Numbered from the stretch's first letter, positions 8,499 through 17,725 are shown. The stretch: DNA of 64,000 nucleotides from CAG-238 sp934277695 (GCA_934277695.1 CAKQVG010000001.1:248001-312000); one strand, 5' to 3'. Numbers and translations: made by a program. Notes: generated by a model not told the origin, from the sequence alone.

Positions 8499-9770
8499 TT
8501 ATCTTTCGATGTATTCCTCTCTGCCTGCGCCGACCGAAATGTATTTAATCGGGCAGCCAACGGCCTTTTCAATCATTTCCACATAATCACGCGCCGCCTT
8601 CGGCAGTTCGTCGAAATGTCTGCATGCGGAAATATCGCAGTTCCACCCCGGAACATACTCGTAGTGCGGTTTCGCAGCTGTAAGCGCCGCTCCCGTAGGG
8701 AAGGAGTCCGTGAGTTTTCCATCCACTTCGTAGTGTGTGCATACAGGGATTTTTTCCATGTAGGAAAGAACGTCCAGTTTTGTGAGAGCAATTGCTGTTG
8801 CTCCCTGCATCTTGGTTCCGTAACGCGAAGCAACCACATCGAATCCGCCGACTCTGCGAGGGCGGCCTGTAGCTGCACCGTACTCGGCACCTGCTTCCCG
8901 GAGTGCATCCGCTTCTTCACCGAACATTTCACATGTGAACGGTCCCTCACCTACGCAGCTGGAATATGCTTTCATGATGCCGATAACCTCATCTGTCTTA
9001 TAAAACGGGATCCCCGCCCCGATCGGTGCATAGGCTGCGATAGTGGAAGAGGAAGATGTATAAGGATAAATTCCGAAGTCGATATCCCGGAGTGCCCCGA
9101 GCTGCGCTTCAAACATCAAATTTTCTCCGGACTTTACAGCCTCATCCAGGAATTCCGTAGTATCTTTGATATACGGTACAAACGGCATTCCGTAATTTTC
9201 GAGCCATTTCATCATGTTGTCCGCGGATATCGGTTCGTGCTCATATCCGCCGCTCACTGTAAGATTCTCCCACTCTACCAAGTCTTCCACTCTGCTACGC
9301 AAACTTTCCTTATCGAGCAGATCACCCATTCTTATCGTTTTTTTCATATATTTGTCCGCATAAACCGGCGCAATGCCGCGTCTTGTGGAGCCGAACTTCT
9401 TGTCTGCAAGCCGTTCCTCTTCCAAAATGTCGCGCATTTTGTGATAAGGCATGCAGATGGTTGCTCTGTCGCTTATGACAAGATGCTTCGGGGTAATCTC
9501 AATTCCTTTTTCGTAAAGGGAGTCAACCTCATGGTAAAGATGCTCCACATCGATTACCATGCCCGGTCCCATCACATTCACGGTCTCGTCGCGGAGAATT
9601 CCGGAAGGCAGAAGGTTCAGGATGAACTTGCCCTTTTCGTTTACGACCGTGTGTCCCGCGTTGTTTCCGCCCTGATAACGGATTACTACATTATATTTTT
9701 CGCTGAGAAGGTCAACCATACGGCCCTTTCCTTCATCGCCCCAGTTTGTTCCGACTACTGCTGTTAACAT
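8499..9770 (-). CDS. purA: Adenylosuccinate synthetase
   Basis: It joins IMP and aspartate with GTP to adenylosuccinate, the first step to AMP. The 423-residue product shows the P-loop-like start VVGTNWGDEGKGRMVDLLS, YQGGNNAGHTVV with the catalytic His, the IMP-contacting GSTRRGIAPVYADK and the TGRPRRVGGFD signature. The ATG at 9770 follows AAGGAGG and lies 22 bp after purB, so it is the last gene of pyrG-purB-purA. Confidence 0.97.
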   Translation of the reverse strand: MLTAVVGTNWGDEGKGRMVDLLSEKYNVVIRYQGGNNAGHTVVNEKGKFILNLLPSGILRDETVNVMGPGMVIDVEHLYHEVDSLYEKGIEITPKHLVISDRATICMPYHKMRDILEEERLADKKFGSTRRGIAPVYADKYMKKTIRMGDLLDKESLRSRVEDLVEWENLTVSGGYEHEPISADNMMKWLENYGMPFVPYIKDTTEFLDEAVKSGENLMFEAQLGALRDIDFGIYPYTSSSSTIAAYAPIGAGIPFYKTDEVIGIMKAYSSCVGEGPFTCEMFGEEADALREAGAEYGAATGRPRRVGGFDVVASRYGTKMQGATAIALTKLDVLSYMEKIPVCTHYEVDGKLTDSFPTGAALTAAKPHYEYVPGWNCDISACRHFDELPKAARDYVEMIEKAVGCPIKYISVGAGREEYIER

Positions 9771-9792
9771 TTTTTCGCCTCCTTACAACCGT

Positions 9793-11232
9793 TTACACGT
9801 TTATTTTCACTTCGACCCTTGCCTCGCCTTGGTTTTCCTTGAGCAAAGGACGCACTGCATCATTTAAAAATTTCTCGGTCTGCTCCGGTGCACACCCGAT
9901 AAACTTCCTCACATCCAATATTTCCGCAAGACTTTCGTCTGTGAGGCCAAAGCGCTCATCTGCCTTCAGTGCTTCCAGAAGATTGTTTTCCATTCCTTCT
10001 GCCTTGACGCGGACGGCTGCTTCCTGTGAGTATCTGCGAATCACTTCATGGAGCTCCTGCCGGTTGCTTCCGCGGCTTACGGCATCCATGAGGATGTTTT
10101 CCGTTGCGATAAAAGGCATTTCCTCCGCAAGATGCTTTTCCATAACCTTCGGATAGATTCTGCCGCCTTCTATAACGTTAATCGCAAGGGACAGGATTCC
10201 GTCCGTCGCAAGGAAACATTCCGGTATCGAAATTCTGCGGTTTGCCGAGTCATCCAGCGAACGCTCAAGCCACTGAACCGCCGAGGTGTCCGCCGCATTT
10301 GAAGCACAGTTTATCACATATCTTGCCAGCGAAGTGATACGCTCCGAACGCATTGGATTTCGCTTATATGCCATTGCCGATGAGCCGACCTGTCCCGTTT
10401 CGAATGGTTCGTCAAATTCCTTCATGTGAGCCAGCAGTCTTATGTCAATAGCCATCTTGCTGCAGCTCTGTGCAATGCCCGACAGGACGTTGAGGACAAA
10501 ACTGTCTACCTTGCGGGAGTAGGTCTGCCCCGAAACCGGCATGCACGATTCAAATCCCATTTTCTCTGCAATTTTTCCTTCGAGTGCTTCCACCTTCTCG
10601 CGGTCACCGTCAAAAAGCTCAAGAAAGCTTGCACAGGTTCCCGTCGTGCCCTTGCATCCCAAAAGTTTCAAGTGTTCAAGCTCATACGAAAGCCGCTCAA
10701 AGTCCATGATAAAATCCTGCAGCCACAAGCATGCCCGTTTGCCCGCAGTTGTCGGCTGTGCCGCCTGAAAATGCGTATAGGCAAGTGTCGGTGTGTCCTT
10801 GTGTTTTTCCGCAAAATCCGCCAGTGCCGCAATCAGTCCAAGCAGAAGTTTCTTTATCTGAAGAAGTCCTTCCTTCATTTGTATGATATCCGTATTATCG
10901 CCTACGAAGCAGCTCGTTGCCCCCAGATGTATAATCGGTGCCGCTGCCGGGCAGGCATCCGCATAAGTCCTGATATGCGCCATTACATCGTGTCTGAGCT
11001 TATGCTCATAATCGGCCGCTCTTGCGTAATCCTCATCCGTAAGTTCCTGATGTGCCCGCAGCTGTGCGATTTGTTCGTCGGTAATCGCAAGCCCCAGTTC
11101 CTGCTCACTCTCCGCAAGGGCTGTCCAAAGTTTTCTCCATGTCGAAAATTTGCGATCCGGGCTGAAAATGTGCTGCATTTCCTTAGATGCGTATCTTGCG
11201 CAAAGCGGATTTTCGTATATTTCTTTTCCCAT
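9793..11232 (-). CDS. purB: Adenylosuccinate lyase
   Basis: It splits fumarate from adenylosuccinate and from SAICAR, so it serves both AMP formation and the core purine pathway. The 479-residue product has the superfamily signature GSSAMAYKRNPMRSERI near 285 with the flexible catalytic loop, and HLGATSCFVGDN near 105. The ATG at 11232 follows AAGGAGA. It starts 21 bp after pyrG ends. With purA it makes IMP-to-AMP complete here, while guaBA covers IMP-to-GMP. Confidence 0.97.
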   Translation of the reverse strand: MGKEIYENPLCARYASKEMQHIFSPDRKFSTWRKLWTALAESEQELGLAITDEQIAQLRAHQELTDEDYARAADYEHKLRHDVMAHIRTYADACPAAAPIIHLGATSCFVGDNTDIIQMKEGLLQIKKLLLGLIAALADFAEKHKDTPTLAYTHFQAAQPTTAGKRACLWLQDFIMDFERLSYELEHLKLLGCKGTTGTCASFLELFDGDREKVEALEGKIAEKMGFESCMPVSGQTYSRKVDSFVLNVLSGIAQSCSKMAIDIRLLAHMKEFDEPFETGQVGSSAMAYKRNPMRSERITSLARYVINCASNAADTSAVQWLERSLDDSANRRISIPECFLATDGILSLAINVIEGGRIYPKVMEKHLAEEMPFIATENILMDAVSRGSNRQELHEVIRRYSQEAAVRVKAEGMENNLLEALKADERFGLTDESLAEILDVRKFIGCAPEQTEKFLNDAVRPLLKENQGEARVEVKINV

Positions 11233-11253
11233 AAAGGTCTCCTTGTTTTTTTC

Positions 11254-12861
11254 TTATATTTTACCTTTTAAAGCGCTTTCTATCAATCCCAAAAACAGCG
11301 GATGCGGTTTATTCGGCCGGCTTTTGAATTCCGGATGGAACTGCACACCCACGAAGAAGTCATTTCCCGGAACCTCAACGGTTTCAACAATGCTTCCGTC
11401 AGGCGAGGTTCCGCTGATTACAAGTCCCGCATCGACAAGAAGCTGTCTGTAATCGTTGTTGAACTCATAGCGGTGACGATGTCTTTCGGAGATTTCAGCT
11501 TTTCCGTAACATGCCGCCATCTTTGTGCCTTCTGCGATTCTGCATGGGTACGCACCGAGGCGGAGCGTGCCGCCCTTGTCAACTTGGTGGCTCTGATCCG
11601 GAAGGAAATCGATTACCTTATTGCGGCTCAGTTCGTCAAATTCTCCTGAGTTTGCATCCGAAAGTCCGCATACATGTCTTGCGAAATCGATTACCGCGAC
11701 CTGCATTCCCAGGCAGATTCCAAGGTACGGAATGTTCTTTTCCCTGCAGAGCTGTGCCGTAAGAATTTTTCCTTCGATTCCGCGGTTTCCAAAGCCGCCC
11801 GGAACAACAACGCCGTCCAGACTGCCGATAATCTCCGCTACGGTCTGCTCGTTTATCTGCTCGGAGTCAATCCATTCGATTTCCACATTAGTCTTGAAGG
11901 CATATCCGGCATGGCGAAGTGCCTCGGCAACCGATAGATATGCATCGTGCAGCTGGACGTATTTGCCTACCAAACCGATTCTGACCGTGTGCTCTGCATT
12001 GTGAATGTTATCAATCATCTTTCTCCAGTCTGCAAGGTCAGGTGCCGGAGCCTCAAGCTGCAATTCTCTCAAAACAATGTCCGAAAAATTGTGTGCTTCG
12101 AGCATCAGCGGTGCTTCATACAGCACCGGAATCGTTATGTTTTCGATAACGCAGTCCGGTTTTACGTTGCAGAAGAGTGCAATTTTCTTAAAGATGCTTT
12201 CCTCTATCGGTTCATCCGCCCGCAATACGATGATGTCCGGTTTGATCCCCAGTCCCTGCAGATTCTTAACCGAATGCTGCGTCGGCTTGCTCTTATGCTC
12301 GTCCGATCCGTGAAGGTACGGTACAAGCGTCACATGTATATAGAGGGAGTTCTCCTCGCCGACCTCAAGTCCCACCTGTCTGATGGCCTCAAGGAAAGGC
12401 TGGCTTTCAATATCTCCCGTTGTTCCTCCAACCTCGGTTATGACAATGTCCGCCTCGGACGCACGCCCGACATTGTAAATAAACGATTTGATTTCATTCG
12501 TGATGTGCGGAATCACTTGGACGGTTTCTCCGAGATATTCCCCGCGGCGTTCTTTGTTCAATACATTCCAGTACACCTTGCCGGATGTCAAATTTGAAAA
12601 CCGGTTCAGGTCTTCATCGATAAATCTTTCATAATGTCCAAGATCCAGGTCCGTCTCCGCTCCGTCTTCCGTTACAAAAACTTCGCCGTGCTGGTATGGG
12701 CTCATTGTTCCCGGATCTACATTTATATATGGGTCAAGCTTTTGCGCTGCGACCTTCAGTCCGCGCTCCTTCAGGAGTCTTCCGAGTGAAGCAGCGGTGA
12801 TACCCTTGCCGAGCCCTGAAACTACTCCTCCTGTTACAAAAATATACTTTACCTGCTTCAT
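11254..12861 (-). CDS. pyrG: CTP synthase
   Basis: It aminates UTP to CTP with glutamine and ATP. The 535-residue product has the synthase domain (FVTGGVVSGLGKGITAASLG P-loop at the start, DPYINVDPGTM) and a C-terminal class I amidotransferase domain (GICLGMQ near 378, HPEFKSRP near 510). The start at 12861 (MKQVKYIFVTGG) follows AAGGAGGG; the frame is open 56 codons further but those overlap the promoter. Its consensus promoter and position make it the head of pyrG-purB-purA. No leader terminator was found. Confidence 0.97.
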   Translation of the reverse strand: MKQVKYIFVTGGVVSGLGKGITAASLGRLLKERGLKVAAQKLDPYINVDPGTMSPYQHGEVFVTEDGAETDLDLGHYERFIDEDLNRFSNLTSGKVYWNVLNKERRGEYLGETVQVIPHITNEIKSFIYNVGRASEADIVITEVGGTTGDIESQPFLEAIRQVGLEVGEENSLYIHVTLVPYLHGSDEHKSKPTQHSVKNLQGLGIKPDIIVLRADEPIEESIFKKIALFCNVKPDCVIENITIPVLYEAPLMLEAHNFSDIVLRELQLEAPAPDLADWRKMIDNIHNAEHTVRIGLVGKYVQLHDAYLSVAEALRHAGYAFKTNVEIEWIDSEQINEQTVAEIIGSLDGVVVPGGFGNRGIEGKILTAQLCREKNIPYLGICLGMQVAVIDFARHVCGLSDANSGEFDELSRNKVIDFLPDQSHQVDKGGTLRLGAYPCRIAEGTKMAACYGKAEISERHRHRYEFNNDYRQLLVDAGLVISGTSPDGSIVETVEVPGNDFFVGVQFHPEFKSRPNKPHPLFLGLIESALKGKI

Positions 12862-12907
12862 TATTTTCCCTCCTTCGTGCTTAAACCTATAACAAAAAAA
12901 CATTATT

Positions 12908-12936
12908 ATTTTAATCTTCGAATCGTCGTTTGTCAA
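12908..12936 (-). promoter_or_regulatory. pyrG-purB-purA promoter
   Basis: TTGACA (12931-12936), 17 bp and TAAAAT (12908-12913), about 47 bp upstream of pyrG and downstream of the metK terminator. Confidence 0.8.
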
Positions 12937-13002
12937 GTTTTTTCGTCTATGAATACAAAATATTATTGTGCTTTTTGTGTTTTTCACACTATTGTCTTTT
13001 GC

Positions 13003-13036
13003 CGCATACAAAAACCGGCGCGTGTGCACCGGTTTT
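13003..13036 (-). terminator. metK terminator
   Basis: AAAACCGGTGC and GCGCCGGTTTT (13011-13036) form an 11-bp stem with one wobble pair and an ACAC loop, followed by TTTTTG on the minus strand. It separates metK from pyrG. Confidence 0.85.
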
Positions 13037-13049
13037 CTTCCTTATTATA

Positions 13050-14240
13050 TTACAGTCCTGCCTGCTGACGAAGCGTTTCTGCCTTGTCTGTGTGTTCCCA
13101 AGGAAGATCAACATCTGTTCTTCCGAAGTGTCCGTATGCAGCGGTCTGCTTGTAGATCGGTCTTCTAAGATCCAAATCGCGGATGATTGCAGCCGGTCTT
13201 AAGTCGAAGTTCTTTTCAACCAGCTGTGCAATCTTTTCGTCGTCGATCTTGCCTGTGCCGAATGTGTCAACCAGGATGGAAACCGGTTTTGCAACGCCGA
13301 TCGCGTATGCAAGCTGGATTTCAACCTTGTCGGCAATTCCTGCCGCTACGATATTCTTTGCGGCATATCTTGCAGCGTATGTTGCCGAACGGTCAACCTT
13401 TGTAGGGTCCTTGCCGGAGAATGCACCGCCGCCGTGGCGAGCATATCCGCCGTAAGTATCTACGATAATCTTACGCCCCGTAAGTCCGGAATCCCCGTGA
13501 GGTCCTCCGATTACGAAACGTCCCGTAGGATTTACATAGTATTTTGTCTCATCGTCAAGAAGTTCTGCCGGAATAATCGGTTTAATTACATGTTCGATGA
13601 GGTCAGCCTTAATCTGTTCCTGCGTTGCTTCCGGGTCATGCTGCGTTGAAATCAGGATTGTATCGATTCTCTTAACCTTATCTCCATCGTATTCTACCGT
13701 AACCTGCGTCTTGCCGTCCGGTCTTAAATAAGTGAGCGTGCCGTCTTTTCTTACATCAGTAAGTCTCTTTGCAAGCTTATGTGCGTATGAAATCGGAGCC
13801 GGCATAAGTTCCGGTGTTTCGTTGCAGGCAAATCCGAACATGATTCCCTGGTCTCCTGCACCGATTGTGTCGATTTTGTCATCGTCCGAAAGGCTTCCGT
13901 CTTTGTACTCAAGAGATTTGTCAACGCCCATTGCGATGTCGCCGGACTGTTCATCGATTGCCGACAGAACCGCGCATGTGTTTCCGTCGAAACCGTATTC
14001 CGAACGGTCGTATCCGATATCAAGGATAACCTGTCTTACAATCTTAGGGATATCAACATAACATTTTGTTGAAATTTCTCCCATTACCATTGCATATCCT
14101 GTTGTTGTTGTCGTTTCCGCAGCTACTCTTCCATACGGGTCTTTTTCGAAAATAGCGTCCAGAATCGCATCTGAAATCTGGTCACAAAGTTTATCCGGAT
14201 GTCCCTCTGTTACGGATTCTGATGTAAATAATCTCTTCAT
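13050..14240 (-). CDS. metK: S-adenosylmethionine synthetase
   Basis: It makes SAM from methionine and ATP. The 396-residue product has SESVTEGHPDKLCDQISDA at the start (ATP and Mg contacts), GAGDQGIMFG near 117 and GGAFSGKDPTKVDRSA near 265, all family signatures. The start at 14240 follows GGAGG; the longer open frame reads through the riboswitch terminator. It is monocistronic, controlled by the SAM-I riboswitch upstream and closed by a strong terminator. Confidence 0.97.
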   Translation of the reverse strand: MKRLFTSESVTEGHPDKLCDQISDAILDAIFEKDPYGRVAAETTTTTGYAMVMGEISTKCYVDIPKIVRQVILDIGYDRSEYGFDGNTCAVLSAIDEQSGDIAMGVDKSLEYKDGSLSDDDKIDTIGAGDQGIMFGFACNETPELMPAPISYAHKLAKRLTDVRKDGTLTYLRPDGKTQVTVEYDGDKVKRIDTILISTQHDPEATQEQIKADLIEHVIKPIIPAELLDDETKYYVNPTGRFVIGGPHGDSGLTGRKIIVDTYGGYARHGGGAFSGKDPTKVDRSATYAARYAAKNIVAAGIADKVEIQLAYAIGVAKPVSILVDTFGTGKIDDEKIAQLVEKNFDLRPAAIIRDLDLRRPIYKQTAAYGHFGRTDVDLPWEHTDKAETLRQQAGL

Positions 14241-14281
14241 TTCATTACCTCCATTTTCTATCCTTATCTTTTCTTGTCTCA

Positions 14282-14312
14282 TAAAAGGAAAAGCCTCTCG
14301 AAAGAGAGGCTT
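14282..14312 (-). terminator. Riboswitch expression-platform terminator of metK
   Basis: AAGCCTCTC and GAGAGGCTT form a perfect 9-bp stem with a tetraloop (14291-14312), then TTTTCCTTTT. It ends transcription when the SAM-I aptamer is occupied. Confidence 0.9.
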
Positions 14313-14329
14313 GTGATTTGTCCAATCGT

Positions 14330-14445
14330 TCCTCATCTTTCAGAATTAGATTCTGTAGGATTTAGCACCTTTGTCGTTTCACTCCTGAAACATCTAGGTT
14401 GCCGGGCTTCATCGGGCCTATTCCCTCAGCCGCTCTTAATAAGGA
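14330..14445 (-). promoter_or_regulatory. SAM-I (S-box) riboswitch
   Basis: The minus strand carries the S-box core: CTTATTAAGAG, then GGCTGAGGGA, GGCCCGATGAAGCCCGGCAA, an AAGGTGCTAAATCC block and a closing P1 strand GATGAGGA that pairs with TCCTTATT (14438-14445 with 14330-14337). High SAM should favour the terminator at 14282-14312 and turn metK off. Confidence 0.95.
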
Positions 14446-14484
14446 TTTTGCTATTATTTACTGTTCGGCTCTCGCCGTACATCT

Positions 14485-14512
14485 ATTATATACCCTTTAA
14501 TTAACTTGTCAA
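14485..14512 (-). promoter_or_regulatory. metK promoter
   Basis: TTGACA (14507-14512), 16 bp and TATAAT (14485-14490). Its -35 box overlaps the -35 box of the divergent promoter at 14506-14534. Confidence 0.85.
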
Positions 14513-14534
14513 TCACTTTTAAATAAGTTATACT
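14506..14534 (+). promoter_or_regulatory. Promoter of the unrecognised gene at 14589
   Basis: TTGTCA (14506-14511), 17 bp and TATACT (14529-14534). It shares its -35 bases with the opposing metK promoter. Confidence 0.65.
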
Positions 14535-14588
14535 GATATATATGAAAAACCGCAGAATTCGGCGGAAGAAACAAAAGAAGGAATAGAG

Positions 14589-15860
14589 ATGGAACACGAC
14601 AGCAATTTCAGAAATTTTCATGTAATAAAAGGCGGTCTGCAGGCAAAGAAAGAAACTCCTTCGCACAGGCTTATAAGTGCATGGATCACCGACACGCGCC
14701 TTATGGGCGTCTGCTGTATCAAAGCACATTGGCTTGCAGAAGCAGGCAATGAGACCTTTGAGATGTTCCAGTTTTTCTATTTCGACTGGCAGGAGTACGG
14801 TTTGGAAACCTATGAAAGCTTCCTCGGAGAGCCCGATTTGGAGATGCTGGAAGCGATTGAGGAGGTCGAACACAGTCTGGCTGCCGGCCTTGGAGGCAAA
14901 AAAAATCTCATCTCGGAACGCGAATTGCGCTTTCTGGTTCAATCCTTCGCAGAGTTCAATGCGAAACGAGGCATCCCGATGCCGCAGAAATCATCTGAGT
15001 TTGACTTTCTCCTCAAGCCGCAGATCAATCTGTCCGACGAGGAGCAGCATTCCCTGCTATGCAAGGAATGCACGAAAATATCAAACCCTATGCAGGTGAT
15101 GAATTATTTTCTCATGCGCTGCTTCGCACGCGACTTCGAAGGCGCGAAGCTTTTGACGAAGAATTATGTGCGTACGGACCTTTTTTCCGAATTTCCTGCA
15201 GCGGACATGCTCCGAAATTCCATCAAGGAAGCTCCGGATGATGCCGGCAGCAATTCCGATTACTATGCAACAAGCAGCGATGCGGATTTTGGAACCTTTA
15301 ACACACGCAAAACCTACACCTGCGAATCGCTTTTGGAGTTCGACGCAAAATATTACCTTGCGGCAACACGCATAACTCTCGAGGGGCGAAAGGTTGTCAG
15401 ATACGAACGCTTATCTGCATTCCGCATCAGCCTTTGGGAATCCTCCCTTATGCTGACACAGCCGGAATATGTTACGGTTTACGATGTTGCAGGCGATCTG
15501 TCGGGCTTTGACACCAAAACCTTTCCGCTTCTCAAAACGGGACTTTTATCACAGCACGAGTGCGGAAAACTGTTCTCTGTTTTTTATCCGAACAACGCAC
15601 ATCTGGCGCAGAGCACATATTATATGTACGATGATCTCTTCGGCATCTGCTATGTGCTTGACAGCGGACAGATTGTCCTTGCCTCGCGCAGTTACGAAAA
15701 CATCTTAAGGCTCGAAAAAGAACTTGAAGAATCAAGGTACGGGGCTTCTTTGGTTTTGGTATCAAAATACGAATTCAATCACTCGCTGATTCACGATTTT
15801 GTAAATCGGAACTATGAGGATTTTGAAGATTTTTTGAAAGATTTGGGCGTGGAGGAATAA
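14589..15860 (+). CDS. Protein of unknown function, 423 residues
   Basis: I do not recognise this family. The product is acidic, has no signal peptide and no evident membrane segment, and begins MEHDSNFRNFHVIKGG after AGAAGGA. The N-terminal third mentions a W/F-rich strand (FEMFQFFYFDWQEYGLETYESF) and an acidic helix (LEMLEAIEEVEHSL). The middle has scattered Cys (LLCKECTKIS), and the C-terminal half looks beta-rich, ending NRNYEDFEDFLKDLGVEE. Codon use matches the neighbours. It has its own promoter back-to-back with metK and converges on the amidase gene. The context does not suggest a role. Confidence 0.8.
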   Translation: MEHDSNFRNFHVIKGGLQAKKETPSHRLISAWITDTRLMGVCCIKAHWLAEAGNETFEMFQFFYFDWQEYGLETYESFLGEPDLEMLEAIEEVEHSLAAGLGGKKNLISERELRFLVQSFAEFNAKRGIPMPQKSSEFDFLLKPQINLSDEEQHSLLCKECTKISNPMQVMNYFLMRCFARDFEGAKLLTKNYVRTDLFSEFPAADMLRNSIKEAPDDAGSNSDYYATSSDADFGTFNTRKTYTCESLLEFDAKYYLAATRITLEGRKVVRYERLSAFRISLWESSLMLTQPEYVTVYDVAGDLSGFDTKTFPLLKTGLLSQHECGKLFSVFYPNNAHLAQSTYYMYDDLFGICYVLDSGQIVLASRSYENILRLEKELEESRYGASLVLVSKYEFNHSLIHDFVNRNYEDFEDFLKDLGVEE

Positions 15861-15898
15861 TCCGCGCCAAAATATTTTTTTGTGTGATTATGTCAACC

Positions 15899-15925
15899 TT
15901 TGTTCGCATGCGGACAAACATTTTT
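15899..15925 (+). terminator. Possible terminator after the unknown gene
   Basis: TTTGTTCGCATGCGGACAAA (15899-15918) is a 20-bp palindrome with one mismatched pair, followed by CATTTTT. It lies 38 bp after the stop at 15860. Confidence 0.5.
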
Positions 15926-16122
15926 CAACACTTCTTAAAGGTTAATTTTTCAAGGTTTAAGGGAATTATCCACATATTTTGTTGTGATTGTATACAATTT
16001 TGTCCTCTTATGCATGTGGATAACTTCATCCCGGATTTATGTTGAAATTTCAATATATTAAACATGGTGCTCCATTTGTCAAGACCAAGTTATCCACAGA
16101 TTTTTGAGTACATTTTTTTGAA
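15926..16122. other. AT-rich convergent intergenic stretch with three DnaA boxes
   Basis: Perfect TTATCCACA boxes occur at 15966-15974 (+), 16015-16023 (-) and 16090-16098 (+). A 12-bp palindrome ATTGTATACAAT lies between the first two, and a CTTAAA/TTTAAG repeat lies just upstream (15934-15961). Both flanking genes point into this stretch, so it need not hold a promoter for either. It may be a DnaA-binding locus that titrates DnaA or acts in replication control; origin function is unproven and no dnaA or dnaN is nearby. Confidence 0.6.
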
Positions 16123-16908
16123 TTATTGTTCGCCGTTCGCACTGTCGATAATTTTGCATTTTTCCGTCGGTGCAAGGCATAAAATTTCATTGATCCCGGA
16201 CCAAATCGAGCTTGCCAAAATTTGTTGATATTCAGCGGTTTTCAGCTTCTCTGCTTCGACAGGATTCGACAAAAACCCACATTCTGTAAGGACAATGTCT
16301 GCAGTCGTGTTCTGAAAAAGTAGGATGTCGTTCTTTGGCATTGCCGCCCTTTCCCGTCCGTCGTCAATGTTGGTTTCAAGGGATTTTTGGATTGCCTCCG
16401 CATATTTTTTTGCGGTGTTCTCATCATCCGAAACATTTGTTCCCGCCCGTTGCGTGCGTGGATAAAAAACCTGTGGTCCGTATACTTTTTCATCCTGAGG
16501 AAAACTGTTCAGATGTATGGATACAGAAAGCAGGACGCCGTCCGCCTCCATAATTTCTTTTCGCTTCAAAAGGTCTTCTCTTTTCTTTTGCCTGATGCTC
16601 CGATCATCATCCACATACAGGCCGCTATCGTCTTCTCTCGTCATGACGACATGAAGCGGATACGCCTTCATTTCTTCGGCAAGGCATTTGGCAATCGCAA
16701 GGTTGATTTCTTTTTCCTGTGTGCCATCTGCCGAAGACGCCCCTCCATCCATGCCGCCGTGTCCTGCGTCAATAACGATCGTCGGCAGCTCCTCTGTGTT
16801 CGCAGAAGCAGTCCGCGTCCCTCCTGTGGCTCCGCACAGAATCCACGTGCTTATCGCCGCAGAAACAACAAAGCAAGCCAAAAATGCAAAAACAGTTTTC
16901 CCCCTCAT
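16123..16908 (-). CDS. cwlD: N-acetylmuramoyl-L-alanine amidase (CwlD-like)
   Basis: A 261-residue Amidase_3 protein that cleaves the amide bond between muramic acid and the stem peptide. It has an N-terminal signal or anchor segment (TVFAFLACFVVSAAISTWILC). Zinc-site motifs are VIDAGHGGMDGGA (His), EKEINLAIA (Glu), SIHLNSF (His) and the catalytic Glu in VLTECGFLSN. Length and order match CwlD, which shapes spore-cortex peptidoglycan, but no other sporulation gene is nearby, so the symbol is tentative. The ATG follows AGGGAGAG. The ZIP gene lies 28 bp upstream in the same direction. Confidence 0.85.
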   Translation of the reverse strand: MRGKTVFAFLACFVVSAAISTWILCGATGGTRTASANTEELPTIVIDAGHGGMDGGASSADGTQEKEINLAIAKCLAEEMKAYPLHVVMTREDDSGLYVDDDRSIRQKKREDLLKRKEIMEADGVLLSVSIHLNSFPQDEKVYGPQVFYPRTQRAGTNVSDDENTAKKYAEAIQKSLETNIDDGRERAAMPKNDILLFQNTTADIVLTECGFLSNPVEAEKLKTAEYQQILASSIWSGINEILCLAPTEKCKIIDSANGEQ

Positions 16909-16936
16909 TTATCTCTCCCTCTTTCTTTCCATTCTT

Positions 16937-17725
16937 TCAGCCAAGTGCAACATCAAGAATCATCATCAATGCAAACCCGCCGAGAATGCCCATCGTATAA
17001 AGGAAAGAACCCTCTTTGCGGCCTTCCTGCGCCTGCGGAATCAATTCATGCACCGCTACAAGCATCATTGCCCCCGCCGCAAAAGCAAGCGCATACGGAA
17101 GCATCGTTTGAATGTGTATCACCATTGCCGCGCCGATAACTCCGGCGACAGGCTCCACCAAGGCAGTCGACTGCCCGATTAAGAAACATTTTTTTCTTGA
17201 ATAGCCCTCGCGCCTCAGAGGGACGGATACCGCCGCACCCTCCGGAAAGTTCTGAATCCCGATTCCGACAGCGATGCTGATGGCCCCCATCAACGCTTCG
17301 GGCATATTCACGCTTTGGTTGATTGCTCCAAACGCAACTCCTACCGCAAGGCCCTCAGGGATATTGTGCAAAGTGATCGATATAACAAGGAGCAAGGAAC
17401 TGCTGATGCCGCGAGTCGTCTCACCCTTAGCACTTATTTTTCGAACCGCCTTGTCGCACAAAAACATGAATCCGCCGCCAAACGCAAATCCGATTGCTGC
17501 CACAAGCCACGGCGGCACCGATAAATACATCTCTGCCCTTTCGATAGCCGGTGACAGAAGCGACCAAAAGCTCGCCGCAATCATGACGCCGGCTGAAAAT
17601 CCAAGCATAAGATTCATGGCTTTGGGACTTCCTTCTTTAAAAAAAACGACTGTTGCCGCACCCATGGCTGTTATGAACCAGGTTCCTATCGTCGCCACGA
17701 GTGCCAAAAGTATTACATTATCCAT
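16937..17725 (-). CDS. ZIP-family metal transporter
   Basis: A 262-residue integral membrane protein with about eight hydrophobic segments. The two metal-site helices carry the family motifs HNIPEG (near 121) and QNFPEGAA (near 160), and VAVHELIPQ lies near 225. It resembles ZupT/GufA-type importers of Zn and other divalent metals into the cytoplasm. A GCACAA/TTGTGC dyad lies at 17761-17780 just upstream, shared with the divergent gene. Confidence 0.9.
   Translation of the reverse strand: MDNVILLALVATIGTWFITAMGAATVVFFKEGSPKAMNLMLGFSAGVMIAASFWSLLSPAIERAEMYLSVPPWLVAAIGFAFGGGFMFLCDKAVRKISAKGETTRGISSSLLLVISITLHNIPEGLAVGVAFGAINQSVNMPEALMGAISIAVGIGIQNFPEGAAVSVPLRREGYSRKKCFLIGQSTALVEPVAGVIGAAMVIHIQTMLPYALAFAAGAMMLVAVHELIPQAQEGRKEGSFLYTMGILGGFALMMILDVALG

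Noticed and set aside
15926..16122. Chromosomal origin oriC
   Set aside because: DnaA boxes are present, but dnaA, dnaN, rpmH and a clear unwinding element are not, so only a DnaA-binding locus is supported.
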